Below are positions 6,806-15,734 of a DNA stretch of 45,936 nt, one piece after another. The DNA is taken from assembly GCA_029941885.1 (NCBI GenBank), contig JAPYTP010000003.1:47653-93588 (forward strand), written 5' to 3'. Under the pieces are notes generated by a model that saw nothing but the letters and a program-made list of their open reading frames with translations, searched no databases and had not been told where the DNA came from. Source of the stretch: Myxococcota bacterium. Its GTDB lineage: Bacteria; Myxococcota_A; UBA9160; UBA4427. A program made the position numbers and the translations under genes. The number at the start of each line of letters is the position of its first letter. Within the stretch, counting starts at the first letter, position 1.

Positions 6806-7936
6806 CTATTCGTCGAGCGCGATGCTGGATCCGACACGCTCGCTGCGGTGGTGTTCGGGGTGTTGTGTCTCTGGAAAGAGGTCGTTCCGAAGTTCGAGGA
6901 TCGAACCGTCCTCGCCTCGGAGGAGGAGCATCGCCGCGATATTCCACTGCTGCGCGAGCGCGAGTCCCTCCGGATCGCCCAACACCATCATCGTCGTCGC
7001 CCAGGCATCGGCCTCGGTCGCCGAATTCGCGATGACGGTCGCTGCGGCGGGGCCGTTCTCGACGGGGTAGCCCGAGCGTGGATCGATGGTGTGGGCGATG
7101 CGGCGATCCCCCTCGCGATAGAAGATTCGGTAGTCGCCGGAGGTCGCCATCGCCTGGTCGGAGAGTTCGACGATCGCCTGGATCGCGCGCCCCTCCTCGA
7201 GTGGTTTCTCGATCGCGATGCGCCACGGCCCCCCGCCCGGTCTCTCGCCCGACGCGTAGATCTCGCCGCCGATCTCGACGAGGAAGTCCTCGCGCTCGAG
7301 TTCGAAGAGTCCGCCGGCGACGTGGTCGACCCCATAACCCTTCGCGATCGCGGAGAGGTCGATCTCGAGTTCCGGATCCTCCTTTCGAAGGAAGCCCATC
7401 GAATGCGGTGCGCCTCGACCGACTCGCAGAAGTCGTGCGCCCATATGGCTCAGGGCCTCACGGATTTCGGCCTCCGCCGGCGGCTCGCCGATCCGAGCCT
7501 CGTTTCCGAATCCCCAGAGCGCGACGAGCGGTCCGACGGAGATGTCGAATGCGCCCCCCGACCATTTCCCGAGTTCGATCGCGAAAGCAACGACCGCCGC
7601 GGTATCGTGCGCGACCGTGAATCCGGTCGTTTCGTGGTGGGCATTGAAGCGGGAGACGTCGGAATCCGGATTCCAGCTGGACATCCAGCCGTCGATCTCC
7701 TGGAGGCGACGATCGGTCTCCTGTTGAATCCGCTGCCGCAGCCGATCGCTGAGCCCGCTACCCGCGACACGGATCTCATAGGTCGTGCCCATCGTCTCGC
7801 CCTCGAGGATGAGCACCTCCGGCGCGTTCGGATCGTCGGCGAACCACAGCCGATGGATCGTGAGGCCGGCGAGCAGCACGAAGGAGATCGCGATCATTCG
7901 AATCGTCCTTCGATCGATTTCGAGTCGCGGGGCCAT
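6806..7936 (-). CDS. apbE: FAD:protein FMN transferase, membrane-anchored, NQR-associated
   Basis: Encodes 376 residues. An uncleaved N-terminal helix (about 12-30) anchors it to face the periplasm. ApbE motifs are complete and canonical: GETMGTTYEI (47-55), SSWNPDSDVSRFN (86-98), FDISVGPL (130-137), IDLSAIAKGYGVD (192-204), EIGGEIYASG (221-230), HTIDPRSG (272-279) and ADAWATT with Asp300 and Thr304. It follows nqrF on the same strand, as in many NQR operons, and should attach FMN to NqrB Thr234 and NqrC Thr217. A hairpin followed by TCTTTT lies between nqrF and this gene, so expression may be reduced or independent. It is clearly diverged from the lipoprotein ApbE at 3435-4544. Confidence 0.93.
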   Translation of the reverse strand: MAPRLEIDRRTIRMIAISFVLLAGLTIHRLWFADDPNAPEVLILEGETMGTTYEIRVAGSGLSDRLRQRIQQETDRRLQEIDGWMSSWNPDSDVSRFNAHHETTGFTVAHDTAAVVAFAIELGKWSGGAFDISVGPLVALWGFGNEARIGEPPAEAEIREALSHMGARLLRVGRGAPHSMGFLRKEDPELEIDLSAIAKGYGVDHVAGGLFELEREDFLVEIGGEIYASGERPGGGPWRIAIEKPLEEGRAIQAIVELSDQAMATSGDYRIFYREGDRRIAHTIDPRSGYPVENGPAAATVIANSATEADAWATTMMVLGDPEGLALAQQWNIAAMLLLRGEDGSILELRNDLFPETQHPEHHRSERVGSSIALDE

Positions 7937-7984
7937 GGCGTCCTCGGGTTCTGCGCGTTGGGCGGATCCGCGAAGGGGATCACG

Positions 7985-8031
7985 CCGGAAAAGACGCCGG
8001 GCGAGACCGACTCACGTCGAGACTCGCCCGG
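7985..8031 (-). terminator. Intrinsic terminator-like hairpin after nqrF
   Basis: On the minus strand CCGGGCGAG (8031-8023) pairs perfectly with CTCGCCCGG (8005-7997) across a 17-base loop, followed by CGTCTTTTCC. A nine-pair GC-rich stem plus a short T run, 56 bases downstream of the nqrF stop, suggests a terminator or attenuator between nqrF and apbE. Confidence 0.55.
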
Positions 8032-8086
8032 AGGTCATTGTGTCGGGAACTCCGCGACGATTCAGCGAGCGCCGTGCGTACTCGGG

Positions 8087-9322
8087 CTACCCGCCAAAGT
8101 CGTCGAAGAGAATATTCTCCGGTTCGACACCCAGGTCGGTCAGCATCTTGATGACCGCATCGTTCATCATCGGTGGGCCGCAGATATAGTATTCGCAGTC
8201 CTCGGGCGCGGGATGATCCGCTAGGTAGTTGTCGAAAAGCACCTGATGAATGAAACCCGTATAGCCCTCGAAATGATCCTCGGGTTGGGGCTCGGAGAGT
8301 GCGAGGTGCCACACGAAATTCTCGTTCTCCGTCTGGATCGAATCGAAGTCCTCGATGTAGAACGCCTCCCGCAGACTCCGAGCGCCATACCAGAAGCTCA
8401 CCTTTCGGTCGGAACCGATTCGGCGGAACTGATCGAAGATGTGTGAGCGCATCGGGGCCATGCCCGCTCCACCCCCGATGAAGATCATTTCGCTCTTCGT
8501 CTCCTTGGCAAAGAACTCACCGAAGGGGCCCGAGATCGTGACTTCGTCACCAGAAGTCAGGTTGAAGATGTAGGACGACATCTGGCCCGGCGGGATGCCT
8601 TCGGGGCCGCGGGGCGGCGGCGATGCGATGCGGACGTTGAGCATGATGATGCCCTCTTCCTCCGGATAATTTGCCATCGAATAGGCTCGGTTCACGGTCT
8701 CGGTCACCGTCGAGGTGTATCGCCAGACATCGAAATTGTCCCAGTCACCCTTGTACTCGTCCTCGATGTTGAAATCGCGGTAGGTCACCGTGTGCGGCGG
8801 GCACTCGATCTGGATATATCCGCCGGCGCGGAACGGAACGCTCTCCCCGGCCGGGAGCTCGAGCACGAGCTCTTTGATGAATGTCGCCACATTGTGATTC
8901 GAGCGAACCGTGCAGTTCCACCGCCGCACCCCGAAGATCTCTTCCGGGATCTCGATCTCCATATCCTGCTTGACCTTGACCTGGCAGGACAGACGGCAGC
9001 CCGCGCGCGCGTCGCCACGGGTGATGTGGCCGGTTTCGGTCGGGAGAATCGATCCGCCCCCGTCGTTGACCGTGACCCGACAGACGCCGCAGGTTCCCTG
9101 GCCACCGCACGCCGACGGGATGAAGATCTGATTGTCGGCCAGGGTATTGAGCAGGGTCGAGCCGGCCCCGGCAGTCAACGCCTTGTCCGGATCGCCGTTG
9201 ATCAGGATCGTGACGTTCCCGCTCTGGACCAGCTGGCTCCGCGCCGCCATCAAGATGAGAACGAGCCCGAGGATCACAACGGTAAAGCCGGCCACGCCGA
9301 CACCGATGGTTATCAACTCCAT
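8087..9322 (-). CDS. nqrF: Na+-NQR subunit F, NADH dehydrogenase (2Fe-2S, FAD)
   Basis: Encodes 411 residues. It is the electron entry subunit: NADH to FAD to a 2Fe-2S cluster. Residues 4-27 form the single membrane anchor. The plant-type ferredoxin domain has Cys72, Cys78, Cys81 ([11 protein letters not shown]) and Cys113 (LSCQ). The ferredoxin-reductase part has RAYSMAN (212-218) for FAD and [10 protein letters not shown] (281-290) for NADH, and the protein ends LFDDFGG, an aromatic-Gly tail typical of NqrF. It is the sixth gene of nqrA-F; the next gene upstream, nqrE, ends 26 bases before its start. All key residues are intact. Confidence 0.97.
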   Translation of the reverse strand: MELITIGVGVAGFTVVILGLVLILMAARSQLVQSGNVTILINGDPDKALTAGAGSTLLNTLADNQIFIPSACGGQGTCGVCRVTVNDGGGSILPTETGHITRGDARAGCRLSCQVKVKQDMEIEIPEEIFGVRRWNCTVRSNHNVATFIKELVLELPAGESVPFRAGGYIQIECPPHTVTYRDFNIEDEYKGDWDNFDVWRYTSTVTETVNRAYSMANYPEEEGIIMLNVRIASPPPRGPEGIPPGQMSSYIFNLTSGDEVTISGPFGEFFAKETKSEMIFIGGGAGMAPMRSHIFDQFRRIGSDRKVSFWYGARSLREAFYIEDFDSIQTENENFVWHLALSEPQPEDHFEGYTGFIHQVLFDNYLADHPAPEDCEYYICGPPMMNDAVIKMLTDLGVEPENILFDDFGG

Positions 9323-9348
9323 CTATCGAAACTCCTGGGATCGCCCGG

Positions 9349-9957
9349 TCAAAGCTGGATTCCAGCAAAGGCCATGAATCCGACGGACATCAGTCCGACG
9401 GTGATGAACGTGATGCCGAGTCCGCGTAGCGGCCCCGGAACGTTGCTGTATCGCATCTTTTCCCGAATCGCGGCAAGTGCGACGACGGCGAGCATCCAAC
9501 CGATGCCGGACCCAGCGCCGAACACCGTCGCCTCGCCGAGCGAATAGTCTCGTTCTTGCATGAAGAGAGAAGCTCCGAGGATCGCGCAGTTCACCGCAAT
9601 CAGAGGCAGGAATACGCCGAGTGCGTTGTAGAGCTCGGGCGAATAGCGATCGAGGATCATCTCGACGATCTGGACGGCGGCCGCGATCGTGCCGATCAAG
9701 GTCAAGAAACTCAGGAAGCCCACGTTGACATTGGGCAAGCCCGCCCAGGCGAGTGCTCCGGGCTTCAGCAGTACCGAGATCAACATCTGGTTGAGCGGAC
9801 AGGTGATGCCCAAGACGAAGATTACGGCGAAGCCAAGACCGATTGCGGTTTCGACCTTCTTGGAGACGGCTAGGAAAGAGCACATCCCCAGGAAGAAGGC
9901 CAAGGCCATGTTCTCAACGAAGATTGCCTTCGTTGCTAAGCTCAAGTAGTGCTCCAA
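9349..9957 (-). CDS. nqrE: Na+-NQR subunit E
   Basis: Encodes 202 residues with six membrane helices in the inverted-repeat topology shared with NqrD and RnfA/E. Cys26 (LGMCSF) and Cys124 (AVNCAIL) are the residues that, with the matching pair of NqrD, hold the intramembrane iron centre. Length is standard (Vibrio NqrE is about 198). The start overlaps the end of nqrD by 44 bases, a longer overlap than the usual few bases, implying translational coupling that would keep D and E stoichiometric. Confidence 0.97.
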   Translation of the reverse strand: MEHYLSLATKAIFVENMALAFFLGMCSFLAVSKKVETAIGLGFAVIFVLGITCPLNQMLISVLLKPGALAWAGLPNVNVGFLSFLTLIGTIAAAVQIVEMILDRYSPELYNALGVFLPLIAVNCAILGASLFMQERDYSLGEATVFGAGSGIGWMLAVVALAAIREKMRYSNVPGPLRGLGITFITVGLMSVGFMAFAGIQL

Positions 9958-10588
9958 CGTGGAACTCCTCTTCGATTTGTTCCGGTTTCCATGCGCGCAC
10001 GGCCCAGATGAAACATCCGATCAAGAAAAATGCGGCCGGTGCCAGAAGCATCAGGCCGTTCGGGACGTACCAGCCACCCTGGTTGACCGGTGTGAGAATC
10101 GTGAATCCGAAGAGCGACCCCGAGCCGAAGAGCTCGCGGAAGAACGCGACCGCCATCAAGACGATCGAATAGCCGAGGCCGTTCGCGATGCCGTCGATGA
10201 AGGCGAGCTTCGGAGTGTTCTGCATCGCGAAGGCTTCGGCGCGACCCATGACGATGCAGTTCGTGATGATGAGACCGACGAAGACCGAGAGTTCCTTGGC
10301 TGTTGCGTAGACGAAGGCCTGGAGCACCTGGTCGACGATGATCACGAGAGAGGCGATGACCGTCAGCTGCACGATGATCCGGATGCTGCTCGGGATGTGA
10401 TTGCGCAGTAGCGAGATCGTCACGTTCGAGAGAGCCGTCACCGCGACCACCGCCGCGCACATCACGAGCGCGGTCGACATCTTCGTCGTGACGGCGAGCG
10501 CGGAACAGATCCCGAGGACCTGCAGCGAGATCGGGTTGTTGTTGAAGAGCGGGTCGATGAACGCTTCGCGTGTCGAGATTTCTGCCAT
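9914..10588 (-). CDS. nqrD: Na+-NQR subunit D
   Basis: Encodes 224 residues with six membrane helices. Cys28 (LGICSALAV) and Cys111 ([14 protein letters not shown]) are the iron-centre ligands contributed by NqrD. It begins 20 bases after nqrC and overlaps nqrE by 44 bases. Slightly longer than the Vibrio subunit (about 210) through its C-terminal tail ([17 protein letters not shown]), the part that shares DNA with nqrE. Confidence 0.97.
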   Translation of the reverse strand: MAEISTREAFIDPLFNNNPISLQVLGICSALAVTTKMSTALVMCAAVVAVTALSNVTISLLRNHIPSSIRIIVQLTVIASLVIIVDQVLQAFVYATAKELSVFVGLIITNCIVMGRAEAFAMQNTPKLAFIDGIANGLGYSIVLMAVAFFRELFGSGSLFGFTILTPVNQGGWYVPNGLMLLAPAAFFLIGCFIWAVRAWKPEQIEEEFHVGALLELSNEGNLR

Positions 10589-10608
10589 GGAGAGCTTCCT
10601 CTGCTTCT

Positions 10609-11388
10609 CTAGATTCCTGCCCGGACGCGATAACTCGCCAGGTAGGGTCCGAAACCATCTTCACCGAGCCAGAAGCGCAACAAGGCAGTCACGCCACGGC
10701 TCGTAATCGTCGCGCCCGAGAGGCCATCGACGTTGTAGGGGTCCTTTTCAGGCGAGCCCGCGACTCCCTTCTTGACGCCGATCCTGGTGTTGCCGCGGTC
10801 ATCGAAGGCCAGTCGACCAGGCCAGAGTGCCTTCCAGCGCGGGTTGTCGACCTCGCCACCGAGTCCGGGGGTCTCTTTGTGCTTATAGAAGGTGATGCCC
10901 AGGATCGTGCGCGCGTCGGGCTCGAGCGCGATGTAGCCATAGAGCGTCCCCCACAAGCCGTACCCCTCGATGGGGAGGATCAAGGCCGTGAGCTCGCCTT
11001 TCTCGAAGACATCGAAGACCAGTGCGTTGTTCGGCAGTCGCCGGACCTTGGATGCATTCGGAGGCGCCCTGAAGCTTCGATCGGGATCGCTCGCTGCGGC
11101 CTGTTGATCGAAGGTGGCGACGTCGATCTCGGCGTTCGCGGCGCCCGTCTTGAGATCGATCACCTTCTGCTGGATCGTGGCCTCGAAGAGCGCAGTGATT
11201 TCTTCGCGCGGGAGACCTGCACCCTCCTCGATCAGACCGGCGACGGTCAGGACCTTGGTCTGCCGATCCAGGAGCTTGTTCGCCTCCTGTCGTGGGGCGA
11301 GTCCGACTGCGGAACTCGCGACCAGGATGGCGCAAACGAGACAGATCGCGACGGCAAAACCGACGATGTAGCCGGTACTATGCTGCAT
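10609..11388 (-). CDS. nqrC: Na+-NQR subunit C, covalent FMN
   Basis: Encodes 259 residues: one N-terminal helix (about 7-29) and a periplasmic FMN-binding domain. The flavinylation motif [12 protein letters not shown] places covalent FMN on Thr217. Further conserved stretches are [12 protein letters not shown] and [11 protein letters not shown], typical of the NqrC/RnfG family. It overlaps nqrB by 11 bases. It is the canonical counterpart of the shorter, exported FMN-binding protein encoded at 2267-2836, which lacks the membrane anchor. Confidence 0.97.
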   Translation of the reverse strand: MQHSTGYIVGFAVAICLVCAILVASSAVGLAPRQEANKLLDRQTKVLTVAGLIEEGAGLPREEITALFEATIQQKVIDLKTGAANAEIDVATFDQQAAASDPDRSFRAPPNASKVRRLPNNALVFDVFEKGELTALILPIEGYGLWGTLYGYIALEPDARTILGITFYKHKETPGLGGEVDNPRWKALWPGRLAFDDRGNTRIGVKKGVAGSPEKDPYNVDGLSGATITSRGVTALLRFWLGEDGFGPYLASYRVRAGI

Positions 11389-12598
11389 AACGTGCTTCCC
11401 TCCGGCGGATATTCGCCTGGACGAAGAAGTGGTCGATGAGCGGCGCGAACATGTTCATGAACAGGATCGCGAGCATCATGCCTTCGGGATAGGCGGGGTT
11501 CACGACCCGGATCAGGACGACGAGCACCCCGATCAGCGCGCCATAGATCAGCTTGCCCTTGTGGGTGAAGGCGGAGGAAACCGGATCCGTCGCCATGAAG
11601 ACCATTCCGAAGGCCCAGCCGCCGAGGACCGCGTGCCAATACCACGGTACGCCGAACATCGGGTTCGTCTCCGAGCCGACGATATTCAGGAAGCCGGACA
11701 TCACGATCGTGCCGCCGACCACGCCCGCCATCGTCCGCCAGGAGCCGATTCCGGTCCAGAGCAAGAGCAGTGCGCCCATCAAACAGGCCAGCGCGGAGGT
11801 CTCGCCCATCGAGCCCGGGACGAAGCCGAGGAACGCATCGGTGAAGCTCGCCGCGGCCAGCGCGCTCTCGCCCGAGACGGCCGCCTGGGCCAGAAGTGTC
11901 GCGCCGGTGAAGCCGTCGGCGTTCGCGAAGTCCGCGGCGATCCAGGCGGCATCCCCGCTCATGGCGGCGGGGTAGGCGAAGAAAAGGAAGGCGCGGGTCG
12001 TGAGCGCCGGATTCAGGAAATTCATCCCGGTTCCGCCGAAGATCTCCTTCGCGAAGATCGTTCCGAAGGCCGTTCCGACTACGACCATCCAGAGCGGAAT
12101 CGTCGGCGGAAGCGTCAGTGGAATCAGCAGGCCCGTTACGAGGAAGCCTTCGTTGATCTCATGCTTGCGGATCATCGCGACCAGCGGCTCGATGATTCCG
12201 CCCGTCAACATCGAAGCACCCAGGATCGGTAGATAGTGAAGCGCGCCGAAGACGACGCAGTTGAACGGGTTCTTGAAGTCGAAGGAGAGCCCGAGCGCCT
12301 GGTACAGCGAGGCCTGCCAGCTATCGAGGGGTACCGCGCCCTGAGCGATCGCAAGCAGCGCCTGGTAGCCCGTATTGAACATCGCCATGCCCATGCAGGG
12401 CAGGAGGGCGATCACGACTGTGAACATCAACCGCTTGTTGTCGATCCCGTCGCGCACGTGAGAGGCAGTTCTCGTCACTTCTCCGGGCGTGAAGAGCCCC
12501 GTAAACTGGGCCTCCCACAGCGGATAGAAGAATTCGAGCTTGCCGCCCTTTTCGAAATGGTGCTTGACGTTGAGGTGAGCGTCCTTCAGGAACTGCAT
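11378..12598 (-). CDS. nqrB: Na+-NQR subunit B, covalent FMN and riboflavin, Na+ channel
   Basis: Encodes 406 residues from the ATG complementary to 12596-12598 (MQFLKDAHLN), the conserved start of the family; the open frame reaches further upstream into nqrA but that extension is not NqrB-like. About ten membrane helices. DGFTGATLL places covalent FMN on Thr234, matching Vibrio Thr236. It forms the ion-translocating core with NqrD and NqrE. The start lies seven bases after the nqrA stop, and the end overlaps nqrC. Confidence 0.97.
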   Translation of the reverse strand: MQFLKDAHLNVKHHFEKGGKLEFFYPLWEAQFTGLFTPGEVTRTASHVRDGIDNKRLMFTVVIALLPCMGMAMFNTGYQALLAIAQGAVPLDSWQASLYQALGLSFDFKNPFNCVVFGALHYLPILGASMLTGGIIEPLVAMIRKHEINEGFLVTGLLIPLTLPPTIPLWMVVVGTAFGTIFAKEIFGGTGMNFLNPALTTRAFLFFAYPAAMSGDAAWIAADFANADGFTGATLLAQAAVSGESALAAASFTDAFLGFVPGSMGETSALACLMGALLLLWTGIGSWRTMAGVVGGTIVMSGFLNIVGSETNPMFGVPWYWHAVLGGWAFGMVFMATDPVSSAFTHKGKLIYGALIGVLVVLIRVVNPAYPEGMMLAILFMNMFAPLIDHFFVQANIRRREARYAA

Positions 12599-12605
12599 GG
12601 TCCCC

Positions 12606-14030
12606 TCAGCCCTCCTTCTGAATAATTTCGAGGTTCTGTCGGAGAAGGGGCCCGTAGTTGACCTTGCCCGGACAGACGTAGGTACAAAGCGCGAGGTCTT
12701 CTTCGTCGAGTTCGAGTACGCCGAGGCTCTCCGCCCGCTCGACATCGCCTACCAGAAGGGCGCGCAGCAAGAAGGTCGGAAGGATGTCCATCGACATGAC
12801 TTTTTCGTATTGCCCGATCGGCACCATGGCTCGCAGGGACCCGTTCGTATTCGTCGTGAATCGGAAGCGATCGGGCGTCACGAGCTTCGACAGATAGATC
12901 CCGGTCGTCGAGTGGCTGTCGGCGCCAGGGGTGAGCCACCCCATGAAGGCCTGTTCACGGTCCTCTTCGAGAAGGCTGATCTGTCGCTCGTAGCGGCCCA
13001 GGAAGTCGAAGATCTCACCGTGGGTGCGCTTGCCCGAGAGGACCGAGCCCGAGATGGCCCGTATTTCCTTGGCTTGCGTCCCCCCGGTTTCGCCCTCGGA
13101 GGCCTGAGCGATGTCCGAGGAAACAGCCTCGCTCACGCATGCGCCGAGTCGCGATCGTTCGAGCCGGGGATCTTCGACATTCGGTCCCGCGATGGAGATT
13201 ACGCGCGAGACGTCGAGACGTCCGCTCGTGAAGAGCCGGCCGATCGCCGCCACATCCTGGTAGCCCAGGTGCCATACCGACTTCGCCCGGCTGACGGGGC
13301 GGAGCGTATGGATGTGGACGCCAACGGTCCCCGACGGGTGCGGGCCGCCAAACCTTTCTACTTTCACGCCGGATGGATCTCCCGAGGTGAAGGGGTCTCC
13401 GAGTTCGGAATGTTCGCCGACACAGAGATAGGTGGGTCCGTCGAGCAGCTTTGCCACGAGCGAGGCGCCCAACCGGAAGTCGTCGAGCCGGTCGGCGAGG
13501 ACGACCTCGGGAAGCGGTGCGAGCGGGTTGGTGTCGGTCGCCGTGATGAAGAGTGCTTCCGCGCTGCTTGCTGGGGAAGGCACTTGGCCGAACGGTCGAA
13601 TGCGAATCGCGGTCCAGAGACCGGACTCGACGAGTAGTGATCGAATCTGGTCACCGGAGAGCGAGTCGGGCGTAGCCCCGGTGTAGCTCGCGAAGGCCTC
13701 GAACTCGTCGTCTCCCGGGGAGCCGTTTCGCTCTCCATCGGACAGATCGATCACGACCGCCTGCAGCGCTCGCTTGTCCCCACGATGGATTCCGAGGATT
13801 CGCCCGGCGCCCGGGGCGGTGTGGAGCACGCCCGGTTGCTTGCGATCCTCGAAGAGGACCTGGCCGCGCTTCACCGCGTCGCCTTCCTCGACATGCATCC
13901 GTGGCTTCATTCCGGGAAAGTCGTCGGCCATGACCGCGACACGGCTGCAGGGGGACGAACCTCGAATGACTTGAAGAGGCTTCCCGGGAATCGGGAGGTC
14001 GAGGCCCTTCTCGAACTTGTGCATTGCCAT
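12606..14030 (-). CDS. nqrA: Na+-NQR subunit A
   Basis: Encodes 474 residues, slightly longer than the Vibrio subunit (about 446). The N-terminus KGLDLPIPGKP and PGMKPRMHVEEGDAVKRGQ is the family's lipoyl-like domain, followed by the larger NqrA domains (SDGERNGSPGDDEF, WHLGYQDVAAIGRLF, ADSHSTTGIYLS). It is cytoplasmic and binds quinone or stabilises the quinone site with NqrB. It is the first gene of the operon, so the promoter lies upstream of 14030. The C-terminal Cys (CTYVCPGKVNYGP) is the usual ending. Confidence 0.96.
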   Translation of the reverse strand: MAMHKFEKGLDLPIPGKPLQVIRGSSPCSRVAVMADDFPGMKPRMHVEEGDAVKRGQVLFEDRKQPGVLHTAPGAGRILGIHRGDKRALQAVVIDLSDGERNGSPGDDEFEAFASYTGATPDSLSGDQIRSLLVESGLWTAIRIRPFGQVPSPASSAEALFITATDTNPLAPLPEVVLADRLDDFRLGASLVAKLLDGPTYLCVGEHSELGDPFTSGDPSGVKVERFGGPHPSGTVGVHIHTLRPVSRAKSVWHLGYQDVAAIGRLFTSGRLDVSRVISIAGPNVEDPRLERSRLGACVSEAVSSDIAQASEGETGGTQAKEIRAISGSVLSGKRTHGEIFDFLGRYERQISLLEEDREQAFMGWLTPGADSHSTTGIYLSKLVTPDRFRFTTNTNGSLRAMVPIGQYEKVMSMDILPTFLLRALLVGDVERAESLGVLELDEEDLALCTYVCPGKVNYGPLLRQNLEIIQKEG

Positions 14031-14882
14031 GCTTGCTCTGTTTCAGCCGCTCTTTGTCGGACTTCCATCGTCGACAAGAGCAGTGCTAGTCCGCGGGGCC
14101 TCATCGATGGGTTCGACGATTCTCCAGCGCGGCCGAAATCGGATCTGTGCATCCGCTGACACAACCCCCCCGTCTGCTGGTCTCCCAATCCCACCCCGGG
14201 CTCGTCGGCGACGACGACTCGGATGGCGACCGCGTGGCAGTCGACCGAATGGTCCTGTGGGGAAAGTGAAAAACAGCGATCTCGGTCTGGCTCTGCCTGC
14301 TGGAACGGGCCAGAGAGTAGAGTCCCGGCGGGGTACTTTCAACTGAATTGCGTAGGGATGAGGGGGGCAAGATCGTCTTCGCGACCGGCTCGTCGCCGCG
14401 CCTTCGGGGTCGGTCGGACGCGAAGAATCCGGACGAACCCGAACCGATCCGGGGAGCTAGGGATCCTCCCTGCGCGTGTGTTTCCGCTCTCAGGGAAAAG
14501 CCCCAGGTAGCTGGAATCGGCCCGCAGGGAGCTTGTGGAGGGCACTGCGAAAAATGATGTTAGGTGGGGTCGAGAGGACGGCACCCGTGGGTGTCGGACA
14601 GGTGTGAGACAGAAGCGGAGGGCAGGAAGACCCCGGGTCCAGCCGGCAAGGACGATTTCGGCTGTCGATGCTTCTCGTCACAGGGTACGATAAGAGGACG
14701 CCCGATTCGCTGCAAGCAAGAGTTGGCTTGGCGGGTGATGACGAGAAACGAGAGAAGAAAGAGGACGGGAGGTCAGAGAGACAGCGCGATTCCATTCACC
14801 ACGAACCCCGCCGCTCCCTCTTATCTCCGGGCATCCGTTGGGATGTCCGGATCCCCAATAGTCCTCCGGATCGGAGGTCGCA
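14031..14882. other. Intergenic region between nqrA and the CBS gene, no gene seen
   Basis: About 850 bases separate two divergent genes. Short open frames exist on both strands, but none has a plausible start with ribosome binding site or a recognisable product. The nqr promoter must lie here, but no convincing -35/-10 pair or riboswitch fold was found by eye. A good ribosome binding site (GGAGG) belongs to the CBS gene at the right end. Confidence 0.6.
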
Positions 14883-15344
14883 ATGAGAGAAAGCAATCGA
14901 ATCCTGTCAGCTCGGGATCTGATGTGCACCAGCCTGCTTACGTTCAGGCCGGATCAAACCATCCTCGAGGCCACTCAATCCCTGATGAAACATGGGGTAT
15001 CGGGTGGGCCCGTCGTAGACGAAGACGAGCAGCTGGTCGGCGTTCTTTCGGAACTCGACTGCTTGCGAATGCTGGCTTCGGACGAGTTCTACCAGGAACA
15101 GCAGGAAGAGGGCGCGCTCGTGTCCCAGATCATGACGAGCGGCGGCAAGACGATTCCGCCCGATCTAGGCATTTACGCGATCTCACACTATTTCTTGACC
15201 ATGCCGATTCGCCGCTTGCCCGTGATCGAGGGCGGCCGGCTCATGGGACAGATCAGTCGACGCGATGTCCTCCGCGGGATGGAGGAGATGAGTAGAAAGC
15301 AGTTGGTCCGAAAGCGCTACCCGGACTATCTGCAGCCTGCCTGA
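14883..15344 (+). CDS. CBS-domain pair protein
   Basis: Encodes 153 residues with GGAGG five to six bases before the ATG. Two CBS motifs fill the protein: residues about 12-65 (LTFRPDQTILEATQSLMKHG, GGPVVDEDEQLVGVLSELD) and about 85-145 (IPPDLGIYAISHYFLT, RRLPVIEGGRLMGQISRRDVLR). A CBS pair binds adenine nucleotides or related ligands and usually acts as an energy or redox sensor; stand-alone members have mostly unknown partners. It is divergent from nqrA, which makes an energy-sensing role attractive but unproven. Confidence 0.88.
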   Translation: MRESNRILSARDLMCTSLLTFRPDQTILEATQSLMKHGVSGGPVVDEDEQLVGVLSELDCLRMLASDEFYQEQQEEGALVSQIMTSGGKTIPPDLGIYAISHYFLTMPIRRLPVIEGGRLMGQISRRDVLRGMEEMSRKQLVRKRYPDYLQPA

Positions 15345-15734
15345 GTCGCCGCGCCTCGCGATCCGTCCGCGCCCGGTGCGAATCGAGCGCTGTCCGTCCG
15401 ATTCCGCCGCGTTGGGCGGCGTCGTGAGCGCTCAGCAAGAGATTTCCATTGAGGTTGTGAAAAGATCCCATTTCTTACTCAATGAGGAGGATTGTAGTAT
15501 TTCTTGAATTATAAATGGGTAATTTGCCCATTTTAATCGAGTTGGGCCTCACGATGACCGAGCGATCACGCCCTCTGCGACGGGGAACCGTCCAAGCCAC
15601 GGAAATCTCTCTCTGCAGCCCTCCTTCCATGCACACCGGCCCATCCTCAGTGCCGGAGTCCTGCTTCTCGATCGGTCTATGGACGGGTTTCGGCGTGGTC
15701 GCGATTTTCACGCATCGGGGCGCGCGGGCCCGTG
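15345..15734. other. Intergenic region with an AT-rich island
   Basis: No convincing gene. The stretch around 15460-15540 is much richer in A/T than the surroundings. It contains an inverted repeat at 15513-15533. A 79-codon frame starts inside that inverted repeat (15515) without ribosome binding site and is probably not a gene. The region separates the CBS gene from the convergent ltp2. Confidence 0.55.
15513..15533 (+). terminator. Inverted repeat with T run, possible terminator of the CBS gene
   Basis: AAATGGG (15513-15519) and CCCATTT (15527-15533) are perfect inverted repeats with a seven-base AT-rich loop; the plus strand continues TAATC. The stem is short (seven pairs) and weak for a terminator, so an operator is an alternative. 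It sits 168 bases past the CBS stop. Confidence 0.4.

Noticed and set aside
6512-8224. 570-codon plus-strand frame across dgkA and apbE
   Set aside because: It runs antisense to two genes with complete family motifs and has no domain of its own; it results from high GC.
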